From CAIWHR01 sp963809965 (GTDB lineage: Bacteria; Pseudomonadota; Gammaproteobacteria; Burkholderiales; Casimicrobiaceae): a stretch of 64,000 nt of DNA. The stretch covers positions 1 to 64,000 of the forward strand of contig CAWELU010000006.1 in assembly GCA_963809965.1 (NCBI GenBank). Direction: 5' to 3'. Of the stretch, positions 52,593 through 61,746 are shown in pieces. How positions within the stretch are numbered: the first letter of the stretch is position 1; each line of letters begins with the position of its first letter. The translations under genes were made by a program, and so were the position numbers. Below the pieces are notes generated by a model. The model made no database searches and was not told the origin of the DNA. It worked only from the letters and a program-made list of their open reading frames with translations.

Positions 52593-53090
52593 TCACACGT
52601 CTACGCGCGAAGGCGCTTCGAGCGGGTCGGCGAACCACTGGTCCGCAAGATCGCCGTCGGCGATCTTGTCGATGGACATCTTCATGTACTTGCCGACGGC
52701 CTCCACCGCGACGGTGCCGTCCTCCAGCACGATCTCGCCGCTGCCTTCGAACAGTCGGCTCGAGTCGCGGGTGATCCGGGCCAGCGCGCGCACCTCGCGG
52801 TCCAATGGTACCGGCTTGCGGAACCGGACCGTCAGCTCTACGGTCACGCCCCACTGGTCGGGATCAACCGTGTTGATGGCGCGACCGATCGTCTCGTCGA
52901 GCAGCGTCGAGGCGATGCCGCCATGCAGCCGGCCTGGGTAGCCTTGATGCTCCTCCATGGGGGTGAAGACCGCGAGCAATGCGCCGCCCTCCAGCTCGAG
53001 GAAGCGGGCCTTAAGGCCCCACGCATTGCTCCGGCCGCACACGACGCACATCCGGCTCACGTTTTGGGCCGCTAACACCCGGCGATTCAT
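52593..53090 (-). CDS. PaaI-type hotdog thioesterase
   Basis: This 165-aa hotdog-fold acyl-CoA thioesterase starts MNRRVLAAQNVSRMCVVCGR. The catalytic region is YPGRLHGGIASTLLDETIGR, with the Gly-Gly and acidic residue on the hotdog helix, then WGVTVELTVRFRKPVPLDRE. It ends VEAVGKYMKMSIDKIADGDL and SRVDV. The N-terminal CxxC (CVVC) with another Cys is unusual for the family and could bind metal. It is the upstream gene of the GDPD and phosphatase pair (about 106 nt before the GDPD start). Its likely role is to recycle CoA from acyl-CoA. Confidence 0.85.
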   Translation of the reverse strand: MNRRVLAAQNVSRMCVVCGRSNAWGLKARFLELEGGALLAVFTPMEEHQGYPGRLHGGIASTLLDETIGRAINTVDPDQWGVTVELTVRFRKPVPLDREVRALARITRDSSRLFEGSGEIVLEDGTVAVEAVGKYMKMSIDKIADGDLADQWFADPLEAPSRVDV

Positions 53091-53181
53091 TGGGTCGTCT
53101 CCTCAGATGGGGGCGCGGCGCTGCGACGTGGCGCCACTCGCGGGGCGAGATTAACATCGCGGTCATGTCCGACTTACGCCA

Positions 53182-53851
53182 ATGCGAATGATGGATCAGG
53201 ATCTGGGCCAGTTCATCAAGGTCTTCCTGCTGGTGGTGGGCGCGCTCCTGCCCATCGTCAATCCGGTCGGCAGTGCCCCGATGTTTCTCGCGCTGACCCA
53301 CGGCGCCAATGCCCAGACGCGGGCGGCGCTCGCGCGCCACATTGCGATCAATGCGTTCCTGCTTGCTGATGGGCTCGCTGATCCTGGGCAACTTCGTGTT
53401 GCGCCTGTTCGGGCTGTCGGTGCCGGTCGTGCAACTGGCGGGCGGGCTGGTGCTGTGCTGGCTCGGTGCCAAACTTCTCACCGACGAGTCGCCGGCGGCA
53501 CCGGCGACCGCCGGTCCGGACGACCAGCAGGCCATCGCCCGCGCGTTCTATCCTTTGACGCTGCCGCTGACCGTCGATCCGGGCGCGATTTCCGTCGCGG
53601 TCACGCTCGGCGCGAACCATTCTCACAAAGTCGAGACGGTGCTGGTGTCCATCGTTGCCGCCGTCGTCGGCGTCACCGTCATCGCCATCACGGTTTGGCT
53701 CGCCTACCGTTACGCCGACAGCGTTTCGCGCTGGCTCGGACATACCCGAATGATGGCAGTGCTGCGATTGTCGGCGTTCATCGTGCTGTGCATCGGCGTA
53801 CAGATTGCCTGGAATGGCGTCATGGGGCTGATCGCGGAATTGCCGAAGTAG
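53182..53851 (+). CDS. MarC-family inner-membrane protein, one frameshift
   Basis: MarC/NAAT-family proteins have six helices and unknown or amino-acid-transport roles. The first frame begins MRMMDQDLGQFIKVFLLVVG and covers ALLPIVNPVGSAPMFLALTH and RHIAINAFLL. Near 53365 a one-base excess shifts to MGSLILGNFVLRLFGLSVPV, VQLAGGLVLCWLGAKLLTDE and AIARAFYPLTLPLTVDPGAI. The last helices are VSIVAAVVGVTVIAITVWLA and LRLSAFIVLCIGVQIAWNGV. Joined, about 223 residues, the usual length. An indel in a T run explains the split. It is divergent from the PaaI gene. Confidence 0.85.
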
Positions 53852-54510
53852 ACCGCCTGGTCAGTGGGATTGGTGCCAATTTAGAAATCACGAAGGACGG
53901 GCGCACCGCGCTCATCAACTGGAAGCGCTGGAATGCGGCGCACGCGGGCGTGCAGGCCCTGCACGAGAAGCGCGCAGCGCGCATGAGTAAACTTGCGAGC
54001 CCGCCGGCGTGTGGCGCTGGCCACGGCGCCAGCACGCCAAGAACCTGGCGATGCTGAAGAGTTGGCTGGGCGATGGGGCGTGGAAACGCAATCGTTGGGG
54101 AGCGCGTGGCGGTGCGCCCGCGATTCCCAAGGAACTGCTCGACGAGGTCAAGGCCAAGTTACTGAACCGCTGCCGCAGGCGGTTCACGTAGACACAAGGC
54201 GCGACGCCACGCTCGCGGTGCTGCGGCACTTGGCATTTCGTCCGAAGAATGCCGAGCGACGGCAGAGGGCTTGGCTCCCGTAACGCGCCGGCGCCTGGGC
54301 GAACGTCGTCTGATTGCGCCTTGCTCCGGTCCAGTCTGGCATCGGTTCGCCCACCGCAATACCCGGATTCGGGATCCAAGACCAGCACCGGTCCCGCCCA
54401 GGACTCATTCAGGTTGGTTTCAGGTTGGCTCCCTATACTCGGCCGTGTGTTGCCCGCGAGTTGAGGGTTGACGACGTCACGTTGACCGAAGCGTAGCCAT
54501 ACCTCGGGCA
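53852..54510 (+). other. Decayed coding-like stretch
   Basis: From about 53870 the plus strand reads EITKDGRTALINWKRWNAAH, then AGVQALHEKRAARMSK. It continues in another frame (54009-54191) with AKNLAMLKSWLGDGAWKRNR and AIPKELLDEVKAKLLNRCRR. The composition is protein-like with a shift near 54005, as for a small helical protein of about 110 residues. I see no start codon with ribosome binding site and no family. From 54192 to 54510 nothing is supported. Confidence 0.35.
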
Positions 54511-54924
54511 ATGGTTTCGCACGGCGTCACGTCCGCAACGCTCTGCCCGGCCGGGACGTACAGCAGCGCGGCTGGCGCGGCGGAATGCACACCGGCGCCA
54601 GCCGGCTTTTACGCCAGCGGAACGGGGAATACCTCTCCAACGCTCTGCCCGGCCGGAACAACGAGTGCCGCCGGCGCCTCCGTCTGCACGCCCATTGCAA
54701 CTATTGCTCAGGAACTCAGCGACGCAATCGATGCCGCCCTGAGCGACAACCAAGGTCTGGCGAACTCCATGCATCAGCAGGCTGACGGTATCTCGTCCGC
54801 CCTGAACGCAAACGCGAAAGCAGGCAAACTCGGAGCCTTCATCAATCACGTGAACGCACAGCGTGGCAAGGCCCTGACGCCCGCTGAGGCGGACAACCTT
54901 ATCGCGCTTGCTGAACTTCTCTAG
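54511..54924 (+). CDS. Cys-rich GCC2/GCC3-like repeat protein, 5' end probably missing
   Basis: This 137-residue frame begins with repeats of CPAGT(Y/T)SSAAGA..C type: TLCPAGTYSSAAGAAECTPA, then PAGFYASGTGNTSPTLCPAG. This is the ephrin-receptor-like (GCC2/GCC3) Cys-rich pattern known from extracellular proteins. The second half is helical (AQELSDAIDAALSDNQGLAN) and ends LTPAEADNLIALAELL. There is no signal peptide and the repeats start immediately, so this is likely the C-terminal part of a longer secreted protein whose 5' end was lost or shifted out of frame. The surviving fragment contains two complete repeats. Confidence 0.6.
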   Translation: MVSHGVTSATLCPAGTYSSAAGAAECTPAPAGFYASGTGNTSPTLCPAGTTSAAGASVCTPIATIAQELSDAIDAALSDNQGLANSMHQQADGISSALNANAKAGKLGAFINHVNAQRGKALTPAEADNLIALAELL

Positions 54925-55271
54925 CTCCCATTGGGGGACCCGGGCTCTGCCGGGGTAGCGGTCGAGGTTTGCCATTTCAGGCAGTCCATCGATGAAATTT
55001 CCACGCGTGAGCCGATGTTCCCGCGAGTGTCCGCTATCGCGATGGCAGATAAATTGTTGTCGACCCGTTGCCGCCTGTCGCGGCTGGGGAAGCGGATGTT
55101 TTCGGACTTTCCTGAACCGCCAAGCGCGGATTTTCAGCCTGCATTCAGGTTTGGGGAGTAGATGTGGCGAGGTTCCCTATCTGCGACGCGAAACCGGAGG
55201 ACGCGGGCACCTGACGCAGCAAATGAATAGGATAGCCCGCAGGGAACAAGACGACAACGAAAGGGACGACC
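54925..55271. other. Intergenic region upstream of the pentaheme cytochrome
   Basis: No gene is supported. A weak hairpin with a CCCGG/CCGGG stem (around 54940-54958) follows the Cys-rich gene and could end its transcript, but it has no T run. The promoter of the cytochrome gene should lie in the right half, but I could not define -35 and -10 boxes. Confidence 0.35.
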
Positions 55272-56678
55272 ATGGAGATGAAGGACAAGTTCGGCAAGTT
55301 GAGCCGGTTCCTGCTGATGGGGTTCGCGCTCGCAATCGCACCGCACCTGGCGCAAGCGCAGGCATGGGACGCGGTCAAGTATTTCCAGTACAACATCGAA
55401 AACGTCGTGGTAACGCCGGCCGGCCCGGGATCGTGGACTGTGAGGACGATCTTCTTCGTCGGCAATCCGACCCTCGGCGGCACATGGAACATCAAGAACG
55501 ACCTGCCGTTTACGAGCGCAGGTGCCAGCCTCACGCTGGACATCGGCTGGGATGCCGCGAGCGACTTCACGAACACGGGGAGCGCGAATGTGTCGCTCTC
55601 GCCCCTGGTTGGCACCGCACTCGGCTCCGGCGCGGCCATCCCGGTGCGGGTGACAGGCCTGCAGGGAGTCGCCGGCGTCGCCACTGCCTGCAATCTCGAT
55701 CCGCTGCAATGCCCCGGGGTAGCATCAACCACCAACCGCTTCTGGTATGAAAAGACCGTCACGCCGGTGGCCTTCACCGCCACGGTCAAAACAGGACGTG
55801 TCGCCATCGAAGGTAAGCCGGTCTGCAACGGCATTGCCGGGTTCACATGCCCGACCGTGGTTGCCCCCTTTGCCGCGGTGCCCGTGACCAGCGCCACTGC
55901 GAGCTTTGCCTTTACCGCGACCCAGTCGTTGGCCGCGATGATCGCTGATCCGCGGCGTCCGATTGTCGACATCAACAAGTGCCACCAGTGCCACGACGGC
56001 AAGCAGCACGGCGATGTCATCGTTCCCAAGCTCAGCCTGCACGGTAACAACCGAACCGAGAACCTTGGCCTGTGCGTGGTGTGCCACAACCCGAATCAGA
56101 CCGACGTGCCCTACCGTTACCAGACGGCCGGCACGGCGGCCGACCCGCGCATTGCCGCGAAGGAGACCCCGATCGACTTCAAGGTGCTGGTGCACTCGAT
56201 TCATGCGGGCGGCTTCCGCAAGGCACCGTACGTCGTCGTCGGATTCGGGAGCTCGGTCAACGACTTCAGCGACGTGCGCTTTCCGCGCGAACTTCGCAAG
56301 TCCTGCCCGGACTGTCACATCGATGCCAACGGCAAGGGAACTTTCGAACTGCCGATCAAGGCAACGCTGGGCACCACCGTAAACACGCAGAGTACCTATC
56401 TCGTGCCGCCGGGAGCGACCCGCAGCGTCAACGTCGATCCCTTTGATGACTTGAGGATGACACCGACGGCAGCCACCTGCTCGGCTTGCCACGACAACGC
56501 GGAGGTCCGGAGCCACATGGTGAAGACGGGCGGCGCATCGTTCTCGACGTCGCAGGCGAATATCGGCACCACCATCAAGGAGCGGTGTGCCAACTGCCAT
56601 GGACCGGGCAAGGACAAGGATGTTCGCAGGGCCCACGGAATCGGCGGCAGCGGCGACCACGACGAACATGACGACTAA
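55272..56678 (+). CDS. OmcA/MtrC-like pentaheme c-type cytochrome
   Basis: This 468-aa exported protein has signal peptide MEMKDKFGKLSRFLLMGFAL, cleaved near HLAQAQA. An N-terminal beta-domain of about 200 residues follows (SWTVRTIFFVGNPTLGGTWN). Five heme motifs follow: DINKCHQCHDGKQHGD, LGLCVVCHNPNQTD, LRKSCPDCHIDANGK, ATCSACHDNAEVRSHM and ERCANCHGPGKDKDVRRAHG. The spacing FKVLVHSIHAGGFRKAP with extra His residues fits axial ligands. OmcA/MtrC decaheme proteins have ten hemes in two pentaheme halves. This has one half only, with no second half and no visible lipobox. AAGGGA lies before the ATG. The role would be periplasmic or surface electron transfer. Confidence 0.85.
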   Translation: MEMKDKFGKLSRFLLMGFALAIAPHLAQAQAWDAVKYFQYNIENVVVTPAGPGSWTVRTIFFVGNPTLGGTWNIKNDLPFTSAGASLTLDIGWDAASDFTNTGSANVSLSPLVGTALGSGAAIPVRVTGLQGVAGVATACNLDPLQCPGVASTTNRFWYEKTVTPVAFTATVKTGRVAIEGKPVCNGIAGFTCPTVVAPFAAVPVTSATASFAFTATQSLAAMIADPRRPIVDINKCHQCHDGKQHGDVIVPKLSLHGNNRTENLGLCVVCHNPNQTDVPYRYQTAGTAADPRIAAKETPIDFKVLVHSIHAGGFRKAPYVVVGFGSSVNDFSDVRFPRELRKSCPDCHIDANGKGTFELPIKATLGTTVNTQSTYLVPPGATRSVNVDPFDDLRMTPTAATCSACHDNAEVRSHMVKTGGASFSTSQANIGTTIKERCANCHGPGKDKDVRRAHGIGGSGDHDEHDD

Positions 56679-57304
56679 CGGCCAGCGCAATGGCGCCCGG
56701 CCCCCAGCACGCGGGGCCGGTGCCGACCGACCAGTACGGAGTTCTTGGTACGTGGCACGGCGCGCGCTGCTTTCCGGACGCGCGTGGACAGCGACCTCGC
56801 CCTTCGTACGTCGTCCTGAGTGTCAGGAGCAAAGCACGCGCACGGGGCGCGAAGTGCCTCGCGCGTCACCCTGACCACGCCGAAATTCCCGCGGGATGAG
56901 GGGAGGCACAGTGGGACCGGCGTAATTGCCGGGGGACCTCGGCCTTAGCACCGCGAGCGAAGTTGCTAGCCCGGGAACGAAGGGCTGGTAACTCCGCGCG
57001 ACGAACGCCGTACGAGAGCGGCGTACTTGGTTCGAAGTGCGACGAGGTCGATCCGGCTCGTAGCGTAGGGCGCGGTCGCTCGAGTTCGACCCAGACCACA
57101 GGGTTGGCGATCGGATCGACACGCTGTTCAGCACAGTTGTCCGACGGCATTTGCGGCGAGGACCGCGTCCAGAAGTAGTGCTTCGTGGCCAATTCCGACG
57201 GCCCGGCCCAAATATTGCTGTTTCCCCGACATTTACCAGGATGTCCGCTGAAGACGGAATAGTTCCGCCTCCGCCGGGCGCAATGGTCAGGCCGGGGAGC
57301 GAGC
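56679..57304. other. Intergenic region with a GC hairpin
   Basis: Apart from the hairpin at 56697-56720, no gene or repeat is supported. The open frames are short and shadow-like. The end may hold the promoter of the DUF1631 gene. Confidence 0.4.
56697..56720 (+). terminator. GC hairpin after the pentaheme cytochrome
   Basis: CCGGCCCC, loop CAGCACGC, GGGGCCGG is a perfect 8-bp stem beginning 18 nt after the cytochrome stop. There is no T tract, so it may be a weak or Rho-assisted terminator or an mRNA 3' stabiliser. Confidence 0.4.
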
Positions 57305-59587
57305 ATGCAACCCTATTTGGAAGCTGAATCGCAGGCCGGAGGCAAAGGCAAGGCCGCCGCTATGACATCGGGCACGGATGCCTCTCACGCGCTACTGCGT
57401 GGCTGTTTCGAGCTCTTCCGTTCGACAGTCACGGAGATCGCCAAGCTTTCGATCGAGACCACCAACGACCTCTTCGAAATGGATCCGCTGGTGACGAAGG
57501 TGGAGATCGAGGGATTCAGGGCCAAGCGAGACGAATGGGTAAAGGCCTTCGACGCAGCAATGCGCGAGTTCTTCGAGCGGCGACTAAGTGGTCAGCGGCG
57601 CAAGGGGCGCCGGCCCGACGTGGAGGAGTCGCTCGGCTCCCTGCGACTGATGGACGATGCAGATACCAGCAAGCAGAACGCACTGGGCGACGCAGCGAAA
57701 CGCCTGGCGGCAGCGGCCAAGCAAGAACTCGAGGCGCTCGACTATCGCATATCGGTTCTGTGCGATGGCCCGCCGAGCCGGGAAATCGACAATCCGTTCT
57801 CGCCGGCGTATCTGCTGGACGCGATCGGCATGACCTCACGTTCGCTTTACTCCGAACCACGCATCTGGCGGCCGCTTATGGAGCGCGTAATTGGCGACTT
57901 CGCTCCGGCTGTCAACCAGACCTATGTCCGGCTCAATCGCTTCCTGGCCGAGCGCGGGGTGCTGCCCGAGATCGGAGCCTCGCTGCGGGCGCGCAGCGAC
58001 TTGCGACCTATCGATGACCGGCAGCTCCTGCCGGTCTTCGGCCGTCTGCTCAATGACGTGCACGCTTCGTTGCAGGGATGGCACACGATCGACTCGAGCA
58101 CCGCTGCCTGCTATCGGACGACATCGCTCGCGGTCAATCCCTATCTGGCCGCGGTGGCAAACGTGCCGCGGCGTTCGACGTTGGGTACCGGCGGCCTCCC
58201 CCGGGGCGGTGTCGTGGTCGCCTCCCCGGCGTTGTCTCCCGTGCTCGAGACCCTCGACTACTGGCAGCACGTGGATCCGATGTCCGAGCATCTGCGCTCG
58301 AACGCGCCGGAAGGTCTTGATGCCGGCGCAACGCCCGTGAACCGCATCCCCTGGATCCACGCCGCAATCGCCGCTCAGGTCACGGAAGAAAGCGCACGGA
58401 GCAGCATCGGTGTGGTTGGCTTCCTGTTCGATTACATCTTCCGCGATTCGTCGATCCCACCCCGTTTTCGGATGATCTTCGATGCCTTGCAGGTGCCGAT
58501 CCTCAAGGTCGCGCTGGTCGATCCGAGCTTCTTCGCCGACAAGACGCATGCGGCGCGCCGGCTGATCGACACGCTTGCCGATGCCGCAATCGGCGCCGAT
58601 GACGACGACGACTATGGCAAGGCGCTCGAGACGCTCGCCCTGTCGATTGTGGCGGCGATTGGCAAGGAATTTGTGCTGGATGCGGATGCATTCGAGCGCG
58701 GGTGTCACACACTGAACAAGTTCATCGACGGGTGGCAGAAGCAAGTATTCCTGGCTTTGCAACCGTACGTGGGTGGCGGTTTGGCAGCGGAGTCGTGCGA
58801 CACCGAACAAATGCAGGTGCGCATGCTGATTCGCGACAAACTTGCCGGGGCCGATGTTTCCTTTGACGTACGGGCATTTGTCGGCACCGTCTGGGCCGAT
58901 TACCTTACGCGCCTGCGAATGACGGATGGTGCCGACGGCGATTCATACGCCGCCGCCGTGAAGACTATTGACGATATGTTGTGGTCTATTCTCGCCAAGG
59001 AACGCACCAGCCAGAAGGCTAGGCTCTCCAAGATGATTCCGCCACTCGTCCGCAGCCTGCGCGCAGGCGGAGCCGCGGCGCAGGTGGCCGACGAGAAGAT
59101 GAAGCGCTTCCTGGACACGCTCTATGCTTTGCACATCGCGGCGATCAAGCCGGGCATGGCCGAAACCATTGAACCCTCGCACGCGGCGAGTCCCGCGGCA
59201 GCTTCGATGCTTGCGGAGAAACCAGTCCGGAACTTCCACGATTTCGTCGCTGATATCGTCCTGGGCACCTGGTTCGCATTCGACAAGAACGAAACACGGG
59301 TCAAGGCGCGGCTGAGCTGGATTAGCCCGTTGCGCTTTACGTACGTCTTCATAACCCGCTCCGGATTGGAGGTGATGGTGTTTACGCCGGAGGAACTGGC
59401 GTGGGAACTGAGCACCGGCGAGGCTGCGCTGATCCTGGAGCCGGTACCGCTATTCGACCGCGCCATCAGTGACGCCTTGGAATTTCTTGCCGAACAGAAG
59501 GCGAAGCGGGATGCCATTGCTTCGCAGGCGGCCGTCGATCGGCCGCTGCCCGGCGTAGTGAATCCCGCGCTTGCAATGGTGGAGTAG
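57305..59587 (+). CDS. DUF1631 family protein
   Basis: This complete 760-aa protein belongs to a family found mainly in beta- and gammaproteobacteria. It begins MQPYLEAESQAGGKGKAAAM, followed by helical stretches (RGCFELFRSTVTEIAKLSIE). DUF1631 segments follow: NPFSPAYLLDAIGMTSRSLY, WIHAAIAAQVTEESARSSIG with VVGFLFDYIFRDSSIPPRFR, and MIFDALQVPILKVALVDPSF with FADKTHAARRLIDTLADAAI. The C-terminus has a PilZ-like region (WFAFDKNETRVKARLSWISP, LRFTYVFITRSGLEVMVFTP). A c-di-GMP-linked role is possible from that region but not established. There is no signal peptide or membrane segment. It converges with the DUF5329 gene. Confidence 0.85.
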   Translation: MQPYLEAESQAGGKGKAAAMTSGTDASHALLRGCFELFRSTVTEIAKLSIETTNDLFEMDPLVTKVEIEGFRAKRDEWVKAFDAAMREFFERRLSGQRRKGRRPDVEESLGSLRLMDDADTSKQNALGDAAKRLAAAAKQELEALDYRISVLCDGPPSREIDNPFSPAYLLDAIGMTSRSLYSEPRIWRPLMERVIGDFAPAVNQTYVRLNRFLAERGVLPEIGASLRARSDLRPIDDRQLLPVFGRLLNDVHASLQGWHTIDSSTAACYRTTSLAVNPYLAAVANVPRRSTLGTGGLPRGGVVVASPALSPVLETLDYWQHVDPMSEHLRSNAPEGLDAGATPVNRIPWIHAAIAAQVTEESARSSIGVVGFLFDYIFRDSSIPPRFRMIFDALQVPILKVALVDPSFFADKTHAARRLIDTLADAAIGADDDDDYGKALETLALSIVAAIGKEFVLDADAFERGCHTLNKFIDGWQKQVFLALQPYVGGGLAAESCDTEQMQVRMLIRDKLAGADVSFDVRAFVGTVWADYLTRLRMTDGADGDSYAAAVKTIDDMLWSILAKERTSQKARLSKMIPPLVRSLRAGGAAAQVADEKMKRFLDTLYALHIAAIKPGMAETIEPSHAASPAAASMLAEKPVRNFHDFVADIVLGTWFAFDKNETRVKARLSWISPLRFTYVFITRSGLEVMVFTPEELAWELSTGEAALILEPVPLFDRAISDALEFLAEQKAKRDAIASQAAVDRPLPGVVNPALAMVE

Positions 59588-59665
59588 CAATACTGTCAAG
59601 CACAAACACTTGCTCCTGGCCGTTTCGGCCGGACCCATGAGCCTGGATCAGGCGTTGCGGCGACC

Positions 59666-60082
59666 CTACGGCGCGCTCGTCGCCCGTCCGGCCGAGCGCA
59701 TGTCCTGCAGCCGGGACCGCAACCATTTGCCGCTCTGGATTGGGACATCGCTCCCGCATTTGACCAGATAGGGCTGCCCCGAAACGCTGCTGCCCGAGGC
59801 CGCCAGCTCGATGAATTGCTCGGTGGTCTGCACCATGCCCCGGTCCTGGAGGTACTTGAGCTTTCGCACCAGATGGGTTCTCGCCTCTGCCGCGGGATAC
59901 CAGCTGCCGTTACGGTTGAACTCGCAGCCCGAGGCTTCGAGCCGGCTCAGCAAGCCGTCGATCTCGGTCTGGACAGCGGGAGCAGGCGGCGCGGCGATTG
60001 CCACGATCGCGAACAGCCAGCTCAGCAGAAACGTCGGCAGACGCACCACGAGTCGCGCCACTTCCGCCGTCGGATGTGCCAT
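59666..60082 (-). CDS. DUF5329 family protein
   Basis: This 138-aa exported protein begins MAHPTAEVARLVVRLPTFLL with a signal peptide or N-terminal anchor (SWLFAIVAIAAPPAPAVQ). The family core is TEIDGLLSRLEASGCEFNRN, GSWYPAAEARTHLVRKLKYL, and EQFIELAASGSSVSGQPYLV. Its start is 8 nt after the phospholipase D gene stop, so the two are in one transcript. The function of DUF5329 is unknown. Periplasmic action beside a cardiolipin synthase-like lipoprotein is inferred. The longer frame to 60208 is antisense-like in composition and was not used. Confidence 0.8.
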   Translation of the reverse strand: MAHPTAEVARLVVRLPTFLLSWLFAIVAIAAPPAPAVQTEIDGLLSRLEASGCEFNRNGSWYPAAEARTHLVRKLKYLQDRGMVQTTEQFIELAASGSSVSGQPYLVKCGSDVPIQSGKWLRSRLQDMRSAGRATSAP

Positions 60083-60090
60083 GACGCCGC

Positions 60091-61635
60091 CTACAGCAGC
60101 CATTCGATGGGAAGAATCGACAGCATTTCGACGCCCATGCGCGTGGCCCAGGTCGTGCCCGGCTCGGTGTCGTGGCGCGTCTCGCCGGACGCCGTCCGCT
60201 CGATCCATTCGAGGCTGCTGCCGTCGGGCTTAAGGCGAACTTCATACGCCAGCAACGGCACGTCGGCGTCGAAGAACCGGGCGAGCCCCTCCGCCAGCGC
60301 CGGACTGTCGATCACCAGCCCCATTTCGGTGTTGAGCAGCGCCGAGCGCTGGTCGAAGTTGAACGAGCCGACGAAGATCCGGACGCGGTCGACGGCGAGC
60401 GTCTTGGCATGCAGGCCGGAGGACGAGCCGGATCCGAACCGGGAGCGGTTGTCCCGGGTATCCTTCGCTGCGTCCGGCTTGAGCTCGTAGATCCGGATGC
60501 CGGCCCGGAGCAGGTCCTGGCGGCGCTTCGCATAGCCCGAGTGCACCGACTTTTCGTCGGATGCCGCGAACGAGTTGGTGAGGACGCGCACCGTCACGCC
60601 TCTCTTCGCCAGCGCCATCAGCTGCTCGGTTCCACCGCTGCCGGGCACAAAATACGGCGAGACGAGGTCCAGGGTCGCTTCCGCCCGGCCCATCTTCCGC
60701 ACGAGCTCCGGAAAGAGCAGCACGTCGGTGCGCTGCGTGGTGTCCAGCGTCTTGGCCGGGTCGTCGTACACGATCTGCGCCGTCGCCCACTCGATGGCCA
60801 GCTTGCGGTCGAGCAGCTCACGCACGAGCGGGGTCGTGCGAACCGCCTCGAGGTAGGAGACGGATTCGGGGTCGGCGCGATTCGCCGCGAACCGGGCCTC
60901 GAGATCGGCGGCGGCGTTCGGCCCGGGCGCGCCGACGAACCCCGACGCCGGGTAGGCGGACGGGCTGTTCCAGTAGACATCGAACTCTTTCGACACCTCG
61001 CGCACCGCCGACCCCACCGCGAGCACGTCCAGGTCGGCGAACCCGACGCCGCTGCCCGCACCGAAATACTCGTTGCCGATGTTGCGGCCACCCACCACGC
61101 TCGCCTGATTGTCGGCGGTGAATGACTTGTTGTGCATGCGCCGGTTCACGCGCGTGAAGTCCGTCACGAAATTGAGCGCGCGGTTGTCGCGAATGACCAC
61201 CGGGTTGTACAGGCGCACCTCGATGTTCGGATGCGCGTCGAGCGCGGCGATGACGGGATCGAACCCGGCCGTATTCAGGTCGTCGAGCAGCAGGCGCACA
61301 CGCACTCCCCGCCCGGCCGCTTGCCAGAGCGCCTCGAACAGCAGGTAGCCGACCTGGTCGCCGTGCCAGATGAAGTACTGCACGTCGAGCGACTTTTCGG
61401 CGGTCATGGCGAGCAACACCCGCGCCGCAAAGGCATCGTGGGGGTCGGGAAGCGCGTAGACCCCCGTCTTGTCCGGATTTGCGGCAAGGGCCGGCGCGAC
61501 CGCGCGGCCGAGCCGGGTCCCTGTCGTGTCGGTCAGCGCGGAGGTCTCGGTCCGCCCGGCGAGCGGTGGCAGACTCGCGCAGCCGGTGACCAGCGACGCA
61601 ATGGCGACAACGGCCCAGGCAAGTATTCGGTACAT
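60091..61635 (-). CDS. Phospholipase D/cardiolipin synthase-like lipoprotein
   Basis: This 514-aa PLD-superfamily enzyme has a lipoprotein signal (MYRILAWAVVAIASLVTGCA, lipobox LVTGC), so it is anchored in the membrane facing the periplasm. Both HKD motifs are complete: RRMHNKSFTADNQASVVGGR and SGLHAKTLAVDRVRIFVGSF. The halves are separated by a linker with ATLDLVSPYFVPGSGGTEQL. Length is typical of ClsC-like enzymes. Possible roles are cardiolipin synthesis or phosphodiester cleavage in the outer layer of the inner membrane. It is the first gene before DUF5329. Complete, in single frame. Confidence 0.88.
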   Translation of the reverse strand: MYRILAWAVVAIASLVTGCASLPPLAGRTETSALTDTTGTRLGRAVAPALAANPDKTGVYALPDPHDAFAARVLLAMTAEKSLDVQYFIWHGDQVGYLLFEALWQAAGRGVRVRLLLDDLNTAGFDPVIAALDAHPNIEVRLYNPVVIRDNRALNFVTDFTRVNRRMHNKSFTADNQASVVGGRNIGNEYFGAGSGVGFADLDVLAVGSAVREVSKEFDVYWNSPSAYPASGFVGAPGPNAAADLEARFAANRADPESVSYLEAVRTTPLVRELLDRKLAIEWATAQIVYDDPAKTLDTTQRTDVLLFPELVRKMGRAEATLDLVSPYFVPGSGGTEQLMALAKRGVTVRVLTNSFAASDEKSVHSGYAKRRQDLLRAGIRIYELKPDAAKDTRDNRSRFGSGSSSGLHAKTLAVDRVRIFVGSFNFDQRSALLNTEMGLVIDSPALAEGLARFFDADVPLLAYEVRLKPDGSSLEWIERTASGETRHDTEPGTTWATRMGVEMLSILPIEWLL

Positions 61636-61746
61636 GTCAGGCGACCCTCCACCACTCCACCAGCACCCCGCCCCGATACGTCCATGTGCGCGAGTCAGTG
61701 TAATCGAGGTCGTTCATGTGTCGGCCATTTTGTTCATTTAGTCGCG

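Noticed and set aside
59605..59640. GGCCG-TTT-CGGCC hairpin between DUF1631 and DUF5329
   Set aside because: Stem is only five pairs and there is no T run on either strand, so it was not called as terminator.
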